In this document: piece after piece, positions 39,452 through 51,819 of the stretch
Position numbering within the stretch: the first letter of the stretch is position 1
Layout of the letters: each line of letters starts with the position of its first letter
From: Leptoclinus maculatus
Taxonomy: Eukaryota; Chordata; Actinopteri; Perciformes; Stichaeidae
Assembly (NCBI GenBank): GCA_032191485.1
Contig: JAVDOI010000012.1
Coordinates: 10,106,635 to 10,170,634, forward strand
Direction of reading: 5' to 3'
Length of the DNA: 64,000 nucleotides
The notes under the pieces: model-generated
Seen by the model: the letters and a program-made list of their open reading frames with translations, nothing else
What the model was told of the DNA's origin: nothing
Databases searched by the model: none
Program-made: the position numbers and the translations under genes

Positions 39452-39835
39452 CCCTCCGTATACTTGGCCCCCGGTTGTCCACTTTACAACAGCAGTTTAT
39501 CCGAAAACATGTTGTTTCCATGTCATGCTGTACCAGCAACAGGGTCATCTCACCAAACCGTCCACAAAACCCTCACACATTCTCACAGTTCACAAATTCC
39601 ACAGGAGCAGACATCTCCATGACAACACAGCCTCTTCATGTGCGCAATAAAAGCGATAGAAACACAGCGAAAACAATCAAATTACCTTTATTAAAACTCT
39701 GCCACCAATTAGGCTGGTTGTTGCTGCCAAGCCGCAAAAACACCCACCACCATCATCATCAGGGAGGACAGGAGATCAAAAAGAGCAACGGCTTAACACT
39801 CTGAGACAAGCTCACTTTCTGTTTCAGCCTTGCTG

Positions 39836-39961
<126 letters not shown>

Positions 39962-41016
39962 CATGAAAACAATTTGAGTGTTTATCTTTATATGTGTGTC
40001 TTGACAAAATGATGAGAGCTAATTAATGTGAGAGGTTCCTCGGGGAATTCTACATTGAACAAAAGACAGTGATTGCTGTGATTGCTGTAATCAAGGATCT
40101 CTCTAACACACCTCAGAGCGAAGTAACACAAACACGGTGAAAGTACAACAGGGGGAAGACGAGGTCCTCAGCAGAAAGAAGAAGAAAAAAAAAAGCATCC
40201 ATCCTCTCAAACGTGTACCAGAGTAAGCTAGCTAACGAGGGAGGCAGTGTAGTCAGACAGTCAGCATCTCTTGAAAGACCCACAGTTAAGCTGCTCAGCT
40301 GCCTTTGCCTGTCCCAGTAGCCCCGCGGTGTTTAGTGAGCGGCAGATAAAACAAAGAGAAACTTCAAACGGCATGGCCCAAAAATAACAGCTAATGGAAC
40401 AAGGCTGTGAAAAGCCATGATGATAATTATCCAGGCTGCCTCTCTTGGCTAGAGAGCAAGATCACACACCCTGTGCGTGGAATACATTTATTTATAGGCA
40501 GAGCAGCTGAATGCTCCAGCCCCGGTGTCACCGCTCTCCAGAGGATGACTTCAAACACTTCTATGTGCATCTGCATGCGTGTGGTATTGCACATGTACTG
40601 CCCATTGTGTGCAAGTTTGTATAGGTTTTTTTTTTTTGGGGGGGGGAGGTTGCATGTCTTTCATGTATCTTTGTGTCCGTATGAACTGGAGAAAAAAGAA
40701 AAATAGAAGTTGCCAAGTGACTCTGGAATGATATCCTCTACATTCAAATGAATCATTAAGATCTCAATACAGCCTTGTTTTCTTTATTATGGTGTTGATA
40801 ACATTTTGATGACACTGTAGCATTTCATGGCAAAGTTCATCGACCGCTTTTTTGCCAGCAGCGTTGTGTTCTTCTTTTCATTCTATTTGGAGCTTATTAC
40901 ACTTCTGCATTCAAACCATCATGCCCATTTTTGGTTCATATTCAAACATTTGTGTGTAACAAACGTTGTCGCATCATGTTAACATAGTTGTCATTTGCCC
41001 CACCCCCTTTGTGCAG

Positions 41017-41170
41017 CTGCTGGTGAAGGTGAGCCACGTTCCAGACCTTTCTGCGGGCATCACTTGCTCCTTCGGCAACCTGACAGAGGTGGAGGGGCAG
41101 GTCAATGGCAACCAGATCCTGTGTGTGTCTCCTACTGCCAAGGACGTCCCCGTCATTCCCATCAACCAAG
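41017..41170 (+). CDS. plxna4: Plexin A4-like, exon for first IPT-like domain
   Basis: This 154-nt exon (phase 0 in, phase 1 out) lies between ttgtgcag and gtagat. It encodes LLVKVSHVPDLSAGITCSFG, then NLTEVEGQVNGNQILCVS and PTAKDVPVIPINQ. This is the immunoglobulin-like (IPT/TIG) module between PSI-1 and PSI-2. GNLTEVEGQV and PKDVPVIP-type words are what I recall from plexin A4. A1 and A2 differ here, so this exon is one of the better subtype markers. NLT is a potential N-glycosylation site. Confidence 0.94.
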
Positions 41171-41248
41171 GTAGATACAACAAACAGACGCACACGTACG
41201 ACTATCCAGAGAATGTAAACCGATGAGTGGTTTGCTCACACTTTCTAT

Positions 41249-41915
<667 letters not shown>

Positions 41916-43998
41916 ATTTTACAATGTAGTCCACACAAACTCTGGTCCGATCATGGCGATTAGATGTGAACCGTAACACGTCTAAACGCAGCCTTTGTAG
42001 GACTCCCATATGTCCCTCTCGCTCTGCTACTTATGCTGCACTGAGCTAACCGTTCAACTGCCCGCACTCTGAAACATCTTTATTGATTCAGCCCCCGTAA
42101 TTTAAGCAGGTACCGTCTACATAACAAGCTCCCACAGATCCAGAATCAGTCTCCTGGCTGTGAAGTGTGCTACACACAAGGCCAGGCCACATTAGAGCTG
42201 ACGGGGGGGGTCAGACTGAGATCCCCTGGCCTGTGGCTGAGCTGCAGCTCACCACATTACTGCCCTCAGACTGGGATAATTGGCAATGGTCTTAACAAGC
42301 AGGTTCAATCAGCCTGGGGACGGTTTAGTTGAGGGGACAATGGGGGAAGTTGATGTGGTGGATTAGTATCTTAGCATAGCCAAGGCACAGGGAGCTGATC
42401 TGCTGTTTGCTTTGAAGAAAAGTGGGACCTGATATAGACACACAGAGCAAAACATATACTAAATAATAGTTGTAACTCGTTATAGTTAGGAATTATATTT
42501 TAGCAGGTAACAAATGCCCAATCAGCCATTTTTAGCTCATTTCACAAAATCTAGAAACTTAAATTATTCATAGCTGAGTAGAACATATCTAAACATTGCC
42601 TCGACAACGTTTAGATCCAGGAATAAATAAATGTTAATCACTTCTAATATACTATTCATAAAAATCTCATGACCTTTCACGCATTTCTCCAGCATATTTT
42701 CATAAATATACCATCGTGGCTCTGGGGTCCATTTATTTGCAAACATATATATCATTATAATACTGACACCTGCTATTTGACAATAATAACCTGTTGTTTG
42801 CAAGCCAAGATGGCTGCAGGGTGACCAAGCCAAACACCCTGAATAATATATTATGTGCATATTATGTGCAGCGTGCAGTGGAAATCACTGTGTGTTTTGG
42901 GGGTGTGGTAATCCTCCTCCCTGTGAGTAAATGACAGCCCTGTTTGCCCAGAGCTCCCACGGGGACCGGTGCATCAGGTACTAATATGAATGTTCTCCCC
43001 TCGGTAAATGTCAGCCAATCCCCCTGGTAAGCCCTTCCTCCATCCATCTAGCTTTCCATCCATCCTACCATTCCTCTCTTTGACCACCTTCCACCGTTTC
43101 CTCCCTCCTCTTTTGTCGCCTCTCCTAGCGGTTTATACCTAATTTTTTTTTTACTCCACATCCATTCCCCCGGAGGCCACTTCCTCCTGACCTCCCCGCT
43201 ATCCTCCTCCATCTCCTGTCCCCAAGCAAGCATTTCTATCTGTTGCACATCAACATCGATCCTGCAGTGGCAATGACCCGGGGGAGAGGAGAGAAGAAAG
43301 GAGAGGAAAAGAGAGGAGAAATTGAGATAAGATATTGAAGTTGGAGAAGAAGGGAAAATAAAGGAGAAATGAATACAAGAGCAAAGGAGTGAAAGGAGAG
43401 GTTAGAATAAAACTGTGAGGATAGTAGACTGAGCTTGACATGAAAGAAAATAGCTGGCACTTTTCTTCACAAAGGAAAAAAATAAAATCCTAGAGGTTGT
43501 TGTGTGGACAGGAACTCTGTACCACTTTGTTTGCCTGATCCTGTGAGACAAATGTGAAACGGTAGAAGTCAGCCATGAGCCTAGCCTGCCCGCTACACAG
43601 ACGTGTGTGAAACAGAGCCTGATTCCCAACAGGTGCTGTGGAGAGAATGGGGCACGGAGGGTCGTTCAAGCCTCCTACTCACTGAATGTCATCTGAAATA
43701 CATACACACACACACACACACATATATATGGAGTCTGTATTATTGTGGGGAGAGATAAGAGGCTGGTTTTACAGAGAACAGAAGCACGGCCATAACTCTG
43801 TCCAGCAAAATGCAGGAAAACAAAATGTGATCAGATGAAAAGGCTCTGTATGTAACTGAAATGTGCTCTTATTTGGCTTGCATATATGCAATACCAGCGA
43901 TACCATACAAGAGGTCCTACCTTTCTAGATATCTTGTATACTTACCTTGTAACTGATTTAGCATAAGATTCAATGATGTCTGCTTTTCACAACCTAAG

Positions 43999-44590
43999 CA
44001 AAAAAATAATCCACCCATCCATTATCCTCTGCTTATCTGGGGGCCGGTCGCAGGGGGCAGTGGGCTTAGCAACATATTCCAGACATCCCTCTCTCCCCAG
44101 CAACGTTTTCCAGCCCTTCCTGCGGTTCCCCGAGGCGTTTCCCAGGCCAGACCAGATATATAATCTCCCCAGTCGTCTACTCCGGGGCCTCTTATCTGTT
44201 GGATGTGCCCGGAAAAAAACCAGTCCAGGAGGCATCCTGATCAGATGCCCCGAACCACCTCAGCTGGCCCCTTTCGACTCCAAAGGGCAGCGGCTGTACT
44301 TCGAGCTCACTCCAGATGTCTGAGCTCCTCACCGCTAAGGCTAAACCCAGACACCTTACAAAGGAAGCTCATTTCGCCGCTTGTATCGGCAATCTCATTC
44401 TTTCACCACCCCAAAGCTCATGACCACAGATGAGGGTTTGAACATAGATGGACTGGTAAATCGAGAGCTTTGCCTTCCGGCTCACCTCCCTCTTCATCAA
44501 ACGGACCGGTACAACGCCCGAATCACTGATGACGCCACACCGAACTGCCTGTCCATCGTTTGCAAAAAAAGAATGCAAAGATAAATAATG
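43999..44590 (-). pseudogene. Truncated LINE (non-LTR retrotransposon) reverse transcriptase remnant
   Basis: Read on the minus strand, the block encodes pieces of the carboxyl end of a common fish LINE polyprotein. One is REVSRKAKLSIYQSIYVQTL followed by ICGHELWG; further on come MPPGLVFFRAHPTDKRPRSR and, at the end, DKQRIMDGW. The two pieces lie in different frames, so the copy is frameshifted as well as 5'-truncated. It ends within about 50-70 bases of the acceptor of the exon at 44637, in antisense orientation to the host gene. The exact LINE clade is not assigned. The + strand open frames here are shadows. Confidence 0.82.
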
Positions 44591-44636
44591 CACGAGTATA
44601 CAATACAAGTTCATCTCTTTGTCTCCTCTCTTTCAG

Positions 44637-44733
44637 ATTGGTCAGGCGTTGAGCTGAGGCTCAACTCTAAGGAGACTGGTCAGATGCTTATCAGCACAGA
44701 GGTCAAGTTTTACAACTGCAGCGTCCACCAACT
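44637..44733 (+). CDS. plxna4: Plexin A4-like, exon joining IPT-like domain to PSI-2
   Basis: This 97-nt exon (phase 1 in, phase 2 out) lies between ctctttcag and gtgagt. It reads DWSGVELRLNSKETGQMLIS, then TEVKFYNCSVHQ, plus the first two bases of a Leu codon. The QDW...SKETG...FYNCS pattern fits the end of the first IPT-like module and the first cysteine of PSI-2 in A-type plexins. NCS is a possible N-glycosylation site. An antisense LINE fragment ends just upstream in the intron, yet the T/C tract and acceptor are intact. Confidence 0.93.
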
Positions 44734-46790
44734 GTGAGTATCTCTTTCAGAGCCCATTCATTCTCTTTTCATTTACAAAAACAATACCCCAGACCTGCTT
44801 TCCCAAAGCCACTGGATCAATGCTCTGGGAATTAGTTACAATTTGTCCTCAATCTTAGCCGGCCCCGGTCCCCCTAAAAATATCCCCTGTAAAGACTAAT
44901 GTAATCTGATAGCTGACTGCTCCCTGAGCACAGTCACGGGGAAGTTTCTTTGCTGTTGCACTAAATGAAGCCTTCTTCTCAGACACGCCGCGGTACAAAA
45001 CACAAAGCTTTCTGCCTAACGGGTCTTCAGGAGGGATTTCACGCCCGTTTTTCATGCTATGTCCGTCCCCGATTCAGTGATGTTGAATTCAGCTCCCCCT
45101 GTATTGGAGGTCTCGGGGACGGCAGTACCTTTTGCAATTGCTCGCTTCATTCCCGTGTATAGCAGATTCTGTTTGTGCTAGATCCAAAGTCCTTGCTGAC
45201 TTGGGAGTATCAGTGAATGGAGAGCAGGAGGCTAAAGGATATCACAGCAGTGACGCTAGCAGGAGTAGCATGTCATATTACCCTTTTATTATCCCCTCGG
45301 CATTTAAAGCAAAATGTTGTAGCCGCTGTCTCCTTTGTTATTGTGCATCTCTCGCTCTCACAACGCCCTACAACTTCTTATGGTTGTCTGCTGTCTGAGA
45401 ACCCTGTCTAAGTAGCACAGAAAGCAATTACCAGCTCTCACATCAGCTCAGTTAATGGCCGATGACAAACACACACACACACACACACGCACGCAAACAC
45501 ACAAAGAAAGATGCATACACTTGAAAAGGCCATACGCTCTCCCTCGCACGCTCATGATGTAAACTCTCTCTTTCTCTCCCTCTTACACACATGCTGTACA
45601 CTCTATCTGCCAGAAGGTGAATCAGCCCTATTCTTCTGAATTAGTGTGCTTGCCAGAGATCCCTCCCATGCTTTTGCATCGATGAATATTTAACAATAAG
45701 CAAGTATGCATAACTCAACCGTATTTCAGAGAAAGAAAGGGAGAGGGAGAGCCCAGTGTGATTACAATACGCTCTCGCAACAACTGTGAATACATGGCGT
45801 AGTAAATTCAAAATCAATTGAAAGTCTTTGCCATGGCAACATGGAGAGAGAATCAAGTATTGTAGCCTCAGGCTCGCCCATGCTTGTATTTGCTCATCTC
45901 TCCATCCATTCATCCATATAGTAACCAGTACACAGTCCCGTATTAGCCGGGCCGTCCCCTATATGGGGCTAAATTGGTTTGTCCCATACAGACCCCTTCC
46001 CCTTGTCCTGTATATTGACCGTGACTCTACTCTGATCACCAGACGGCACTTTTACAGATCCTATCTGATACTACAGCAGTAGAAGTTCATGTGCCGATCA
46101 CGCCACGGGTGTCATTCAATCACACATATAGCGCAAATGTGGCGATTCCTGCATAAAAAAAGGTTTTGTGTTGTTCAGTCCGTCACATAAGCTTACATAA
46201 TGATACGGTTTTAGTAAAGCTATAGGCTAAATAAAAAAAGTAGAGTTCAGTGTGGCGATGGGTAGAATCTGTTCGTTGGTCTTATGGATCTGATTACTTC
46301 TTCCACCGCCGCTTGCAGTACAGTATGTACCCCATAGTGACACATACACACACACACTTACATATGGTAAATGCAAAAAATGCTCACACACAAGCACACA
46401 CCTAACAGCTGGTAATAACAGCGACACTCCAACAATGCAGGGCTAATGGTAATTGCAGGATCAAGCTGTGCCAGTGTCTTATTTGCCCTCATTACTCAAT
46501 GTTCCTGCACTCTCTCATCTCTCTTTCTCCATGTGATGCAGGCCATGAGGGCTAATATGCAGCCCAACATTCATACATCACACGCAGTATTAATATATGG
46601 CTTTATAAAATATGTGCAGGGGAGAACGTGGGCCAGCAGCTACAGTATCAGGTGCCGTGCCAACCACAAGGGCACAACAGCAGGTGCCCACTTGGGATCT
46701 GAACACATTTCCTCAGTGGTACTTACCTCCTTAACTGCACGTTTTTTTTCCTGATTCTCTTCTTCTGTGTGTGTGTGTGTGTCCATGCAG
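44734..46790 (+). other. 2.1-kb plexin intron
   Basis: No exon or nested gene is recognised. It contains a short (CA)n at about 45470-45489 and, at its 3' end, a (TG)n tract directly before the acceptor of the next exon. Confidence 0.85.
46766..46782 (+). promoter_or_regulatory. UG repeat at a splice acceptor
   Basis: About 8.5 TG units lie 8 bases before the AG (46789-46790) of the PSI-2 exon, between a T/C-rich tract and CCATGCAG. UG repeats in this position bind TDP-43 and CELF proteins in well-studied human genes such as CFTR exon 9. Modulated inclusion of this exon is therefore possible, but it is inference. Confidence 0.5.
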
Positions 46791-46905
46791 GTGTCTGTCT
46801 TGTGTGAACAGTGCCTTCCGCTGCCACTGGTGCAAGTACCGCAACTTGTGTACCCATGACCCCTCCAGCTGTTCTTTCCAGGAGGGACGAGTCAACGCCT
46901 CTGAG
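46791..46905 (+). CDS. plxna4: Plexin A4-like, exon for PSI domain 2
   Basis: This 115-nt exon (phase 2 in, phase 0 out) lies between tccatgcag and gttggt. It encodes LCLSCVNSAFRCHWCKYRNL, then CTHDPSSCSFQEGRVNASE. With one cysteine before it and one after, PSI-2 has the usual eight. CHWCKYRNLCTHDP matches what I recall of plexin A4; A1 and A2 have CKYRHVCTH, which supports the A4 assignment. NAS is a potential glycosylation site. Skipping would remove 115 nt and shift the frame. The acceptor has an unusual UG tract, and the donor gttggt is weaker than consensus. Confidence 0.95.
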
Positions 46906-46968
46906 GTTGGTGGAACACAAATGTGCACAAGCGCCCACACGTGCATATAAGCAAGCTTTCTAGCACAA

Positions 46969-47009
<41 letters not shown>

Positions 47010-48717
47010 CTCTCTCCTGTACCTTCCCCCATCCTGCCTGCATCCTGCTCTGTGTCAGCCTTAGGGCATATCTTCAGAAAAAAAGCCATCTAAGCTCTTC
47101 TATTTCCGAATTGGCATTTCTCATTCAGAGCTCTTGTTCTTTGTAGTGGCAATTAACACTCTATTATCTCTGGAGTTATTGAGCTTATCGTGTCTTAACA
47201 ATGACACAGGATCACTGTGACCCAGTCAGTCATGTGCGGTAGATACAAAGTGCTTGAAGTATGCCTGTGTGTATGGTTTCCGTGCGTCTCTGGCTATGCA
47301 CATAGACAGTGCTGAGGTAGTTGCTGGGGGCTGTTATATGTGTTTTTTTCTTTTACTTCTTTAAACTCATTTACCTGCACTAAAGGAGAAAAAGTGTGTT
47401 AATTGCTTCTTTTGGTGGTAAATTACAGGATATATGGCCAGTGGGCATCGCTCCTGCAGTCTTTCATCTCTTTATGAATAAAGGCCGGCCTCCCTCTCTA
47501 CGTCTATATGCATTAAGCACCACTAGCATAAAGCAAAAGTGTTGTTATGGGATCAATATATGATTTCATATCTATGATCTAAGAGGACTCAAGATGTGTG
47601 AATGTGAATAGCTAAAGGCCACCAAGAGACCAAAGGTTCAGTGTGTGATGCTGCTGTGATAGATAGACAAATGTTGCTTTCACATCATACTGCGAAACAG
47701 AGTTGACCTCGGAGTCGCTGCCTTGCACTGTAAACCACTGAGTACTAATTTAATCATTCTCTTCACCTATTTAGCCGTTTCAAAACTCCACTCTTGATAA
47801 TGGGTTGTTCATCAGCTCAGAGCTCTCCAAGGTCACAGGAGAGTCACTTTTAAATTCACTTTTTAAACTCGAGATGTATTTCCATTTCAGCCGCACTCAC
47901 TGCACTTCGTACTTACCTTAACACCAAAAAGAAGAAAACGTGTTCTTCTTCTGTTTTGTTTGTGCAACTGATGACTGAACACTCGCAGTTCAGTTCATAT
48001 TGCGGTTTGGAGTCATGGATCGGATCAGCAGGAACAAAAGGGGGCAAATATAACTCTTAGAGAGAGCAGATAGCTGTTTCCGATCGTCGATGAGCATATC
48101 AGATACAGATCGTTTTTTGTGTTTTTTTTGTTTTGTTATAGATGCAAGGCTCCAGACATGTTTTTTTTTTCTCCACCATCTCGAAAAATAATTTCCTTTT
48201 AGTGGTTATTTGCATAACAACACACAATTCAAATGATTAGGAAAGAAAAGATTGTATTTTTATTGATAGAGAAATCCTGGCATTAGTAGTTTTAATTATG
48301 TATTATAAGCTGCTTAGTATATTTGTGTTGGAAATTAAAGAGGTCATCGTTCCCTGAAACTATCTCCTTCAAACAACAATATTTAAGCAAGTTTCTCACC
48401 AAAAACTACATTTCACAAGATTATTAAAACATATCGGTAACAATAAGGTTACAATTTACCTTTGCCTAATGCTCATTTTTACTGAAGAAACTTGATCACA
48501 TCACTATGGAACTCAATGGAACTTCCGTACGTTAGCTCCAGTACTGCCAACGTTCTCTAGCCGTTGACATTTTTATTTACTGAATATCGGCCGAAAAACT
48601 TTATTTCATACTATGATGGTTAAACTATGTAATTAATCCGCGGATCAACAACGGTCCCTTACACCACTAGTCGGCGCTCACCTGTGCTCCCTTCCCTGTG
48701 CTTGTTACACCTCCCAG
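46906..48717 (+). other. 1.8-kb plexin intron
   Basis: No exon is seen. It has a (CT)n tract at 46972-47006 just inside the donor; the rest is unique A/T-rich sequence with no recognised element. Confidence 0.85.
46972..47006. repeat. (CT)n microsatellite
   Basis: About 17 CT units, 66 bases downstream of the PSI-2 exon donor. A CU-rich tract like this can bind PTB in the transcript. Confidence 0.95.
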
Positions 48718-48918
48718 GACTGTCCCCAACTGGTGCACTCTGGGGAGATTCTCATCCCAGCGGGGGAGGTGAAGCCTATCACCCTGAGGGCAAGGAACCT
48801 GCCCCAGCCCCAGTCCGGTCAGCGAGGCTACGAGTGCATCCTCCACATCCAGGGGGTCAGCCACCGAGTCACCGCCCTCCGCTTCAACAGCTCCAGCGTA
48901 CAGTGCCAGAACAGCTCG
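48718..48918 (+). CDS. plxna4: Plexin A4-like, exon for second IPT-like domain
   Basis: This 201-nt exon (67 codons, phase 0 at both ends) lies between cctcccag and gtaagg. The product reads DCPQLVHSGEILIPAGEVKP, then ITLRARNLPQPQSGQRGYEC, and ends FNSSSVQCQNSS. The PQPQSGQRGYEC block is a strong signature of A-type plexins. DC supplies the last cysteine of PSI-2, and the rest is the Ig-like fold between PSI-2 and PSI-3. Two NSS sequons are present. Being symmetric in phase, the exon could be skipped without a frameshift. It is visibly more GC-rich than its flanks. Confidence 0.96.
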
Positions 48919-49582
48919 GTAAGGTTTGGTTGACGCTTGCCCAGATTGTGGTCATCAATGGCGATGCGTGGTTTTCCATTTGTGTACACATTGTACATTC
49001 AGTAAAGAGAGGAATATACTGCACATGTTGATTACATAGGTTATTTCGCTCTCTGTTTAAAAAACGTGTGCCGTAGGCTACCACATTGCGTGTGTGTCTG
49101 TATTTGTGTACATGTGCCTGTCATTTCAGAGTAGACGCACTAGACGCAGCCATGGTAGTAATTACACTGGAGAGGACTGCAGCAGGGCTCTGCCCTCCAG
49201 TCAAGCACGCACAGACTCCTGCAATATATTCCCAAGAGGAACTACGGACATACACATTAGGAACCACAGACAGACACATTTTCTCCCCCTCTCTCTCTCT
49301 CTCTCTCTACACACTCTACACACTCTACACACCCATACACAATGAAAGTCAGGCTAGAATTAAGGGCACAGGAGGCAGTTAAGGACAGGAGGGGGAAGCT
49401 CAAGCCTCTGCTCAGCTGTCCAGTTCCTTGTGGCTTCTCACTTTGTCAGCTCTCTGATGATGAAACTTCAGGGTAACATCTACAAGGGCTCATGGGAATT
49501 CAAATTCCTCCTCTATTTTTTTTTTGTCTCTGTTCCACCATATCTCTGTCTTTTTCTCTCCCCTCCATGCTTGGGCCTCTAG
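48919..49582 (+). other. 0.66-kb plexin intron
   Basis: No exon is seen. A short (CT)n run at about 49291-49308 is followed by three ACACTCT repeats. The acceptor side is T/C-rich. Confidence 0.88.
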
Positions 49583-49679
49583 TATCTGTACGAGGGAATG
49601 AAAATCAGTGAGCTGCCTGTGGATTTCTCGGTGGTGTGGAACGGCAACTTCATTATTGATAACCCGGAGAGTATCCAAG
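49583..49679 (+). CDS. plxna4: Plexin A4-like, exon continuing second IPT-like domain
   Basis: This 97-nt exon (phase 0 in, phase 1 out) lies between gcctctag and gtaaga. It encodes YLYEGMKISELPVDFSVVWN, then GNFIIDNPESIQ. VVWNGNFIIDNP is close to invariant in A-type plexins and ends the second IPT-like module just before PSI-3. The exon joins seamlessly to the preceding QNSS and the following VHLYKC. Confidence 0.95.
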
Positions 49680-50035
49680 GTAAGAACGGAAGACGCTGCT
49701 GTCAACGTGTGCTGGCAAACAGGATGAAGATGGACAAATCCAACACTCTAGTCTACAGAGGATTCTGAATCTCTCTTTGCTTTAAACGTATTGTCTTTTC
49801 TAAGCAAAATGTTAAGAGTATGTAAATATTCATATGGTAAGCACATGGTGTATATTAAGATATGTGTTATTGGAGATAAAAGAAAGAAGACATAACCTGT
49901 GGGGATATTTCACTCATAGCAGACCGACTATATATGTTTTCTTCAAATATAGAAAGTCTCTCATAAGACTTGTATAGGTTTCTCAGTTGTCGTGTGTTCA
50001 CTGTTCATCCATTCTGCCTCCGATATATCCCACAG
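49680..50035 (+). other. 356-bp plexin intron
   Basis: The smallest intron in the window. It is A/T-rich, with no repeat or recognisable element. Confidence 0.9.
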
Positions 50036-50235
50036 TGCACCTGTACAAGTGTGCAGCCCAGCGGGACAGCTGCGGCACGTGTCTGAAGGCGGAGAGGAAG
50101 TTCCAGTGCGGCTGGTGCAGTGGGGAGGGAAGGTGTACTCTGCGGCACCACTGCCCTCCCATCAATCCTTACACCACCCGCTGGCTCAACCTGTCCAGTA
50201 AGAATGTCAAGTGCACCAACCCACGCATCGCTGAG
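50036..50235 (+). CDS. plxna4: Plexin A4-like, exon for PSI domain 3
   Basis: This 200-nt exon (phase 1 in, phase 0 out) lies between tcccacag and gtcagt. It encodes VHLYKCAAQRDSCGTCLKAE, then RKFQCGWCSGEGRCTLRHHC, and ends KNVKCTNPRIAE. All eight PSI cysteines lie in this one exon. VHLYKCAAQR-SCG-CLKA fits plexin A4; as I recall, A1 has CPALRES and A2 has CGAMRES. A few extra residues (PPINPYTTR) lengthen the segment after the seventh cysteine compared with mammals. Confidence 0.95.
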
Positions 50236-51186
50236 GTCAGTACCCATAATCCTGTGTCTGTCCTTCCTGCCTGCCCACACACATCCAGCGCCAATCAATG
50301 TGCAATAATCAGCTGCCACTTTCTCGTTCTTCTTAGAGGATCACGAGGCTGAAGGCCTTTACGCACGGTTTCACTGTGTTCACGTGTTATTAATTAGCAC
50401 GTCAAAACATTTCTTTTGAATTGTTGTTTTTGTCAGGAATACTTTGTCACAGAACGCAAATTATGCGGCTAAAAAGCGGCGTACTGTTTTTTTCTGAGGC
50501 ATCAACCAATAACGTTTTGCGTAACAGGTTACAGAGGCTCGGTAGTCTGAACCAAGACAGCTCATTTTCTCACTCCTTCCAACCTTGACAATGGCAGCAC
50601 AGACCAGATCCACTCCCACTGTTCTTACCTTTCACAGTTAAAACCCTAGACATATAATATTAGCAGGCAAGCTTTTCTCATTTTCGTGTCATTTATTCGT
50701 CACGCCCCTGGTCTGTTAAGGCCTTGATACTTTAGGACTATATTTAAAATGAGAAAGCTTGTAACAGCTTGATAAGACACAGCGGCGATGCTATTCCATA
50801 GCTCGACTTGCTCAGTATCTTTTTGAGCACATCACTAAACGTGCAGTAAACTCAGATTGCGCTTGATCCTAGTTTTGCTTTGAAACAGTTTGAAACAAAT
50901 TGTGTTCTGAAGAGACGGTAGGACTCTCAACAATGAACTGTCTGAATTGCATTGAGAGGTATTAAATGAGAAGCAGCTATGCCACTCTGCTCTGTTTTCC
51001 TGTGGACCCAGGATGAATGAGAATCAGCCTTGAAGAAGCTCCCCAGGGTGCAGGGCCCACCTAATGCTTGCAGATTTGTCGATGTGCGGCGTCTTTGTGA
51101 CTCGTCTTTTCTATCTCTTTCTCTAATTGAGAGCATCTGTTGTTTGTTTTTGAAAAAAAACGGCTCCACCGTGAGTATGATGTGTG

Positions 51187-51679
51187 CAGGGCTGTGCGAT
51201 TATGGCCCAAAATGACAATCCGAATAGCTTTTTTATCAATGTTGAGATCACGATTATTCGTTGATTTTAGGGACAAAATATTTTCATTGCACTTTTACAT
51301 TTTAAATAAACAGAGCACTGCTTTCGCTTATTTGTTGTGCTGCGTTCAAATCTTTGCATCAAAATTAGACTCAAAATAAGGTTCTTCTTCACATGAATTC
51401 AGTGCATTTTTGTTTTGCCCATCTGGTAATACGGGATATTACTTCTCTACGCTGGACTGCAGCAACGGCGTGACAGCTCCCCAAAAGTGAAGCCAAAACA
51501 TCTCGATCGCCCTCTAGTGGCTTGCTGTTAGTTTAGGAAGCGCTTGAGTTGATATGCAGCAGAGTTTCTAGAAGCGGAGCACGCATTTGAAAGGTCAATA
51601 TCACAGTCGATCATGTTCATTTAATTGCAGGAAGCCAAAATTGTGATTGCGATTAATACTTGATTGATATGCAGCCCTA
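51187..51679. mobile_element. hAT-like MITE with nested repeat
   Basis: It begins CAGGGCTGTGCGATTATGG and ends GATATGCAGCCCTA, giving imperfect inverted ends of the AGGGCTG type found in fish hAT-derived elements. The interior shows the usual ACAATCCGA and TGTGATTGCGATTAAT words. The middle (about 51470-51530) carries CCAAAAGTGAAGCCAAAACA and CGCCCTCTAGTGGC, a separate common fish repeat. No clear 8-bp target duplication was seen. Confidence 0.6.
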
Positions 51680-51784
51680 CTATGGCTGTATGTGTTGTGC
51701 TCTCTCAGGTGTACATTCATGTGGGAGTTCTTCTCACCTTCAGGGTTTTATCCAAGGGCAAGGGCCCGGACATACACACATTCA

Positions 51785-51786
<2 letters not shown>

Positions 51787-51817
<31 letters not shown>
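51787..51817. repeat. (CA)n microsatellite
   Basis: About 15 CA units. Confidence 0.95.

Positions 51818-51819
<2 letters not shown>

Noticed and set aside
43973..44433. Plus-strand open frames of 116 and 76 codons
   Set aside because: They are antisense shadows of the minus-strand LINE reverse transcriptase fragment.
48667..49031. Other-frame open readings over the 48718 exon
   Set aside because: They are shadows of the conserved plexin frame, which has correct splice sites and family similarity.
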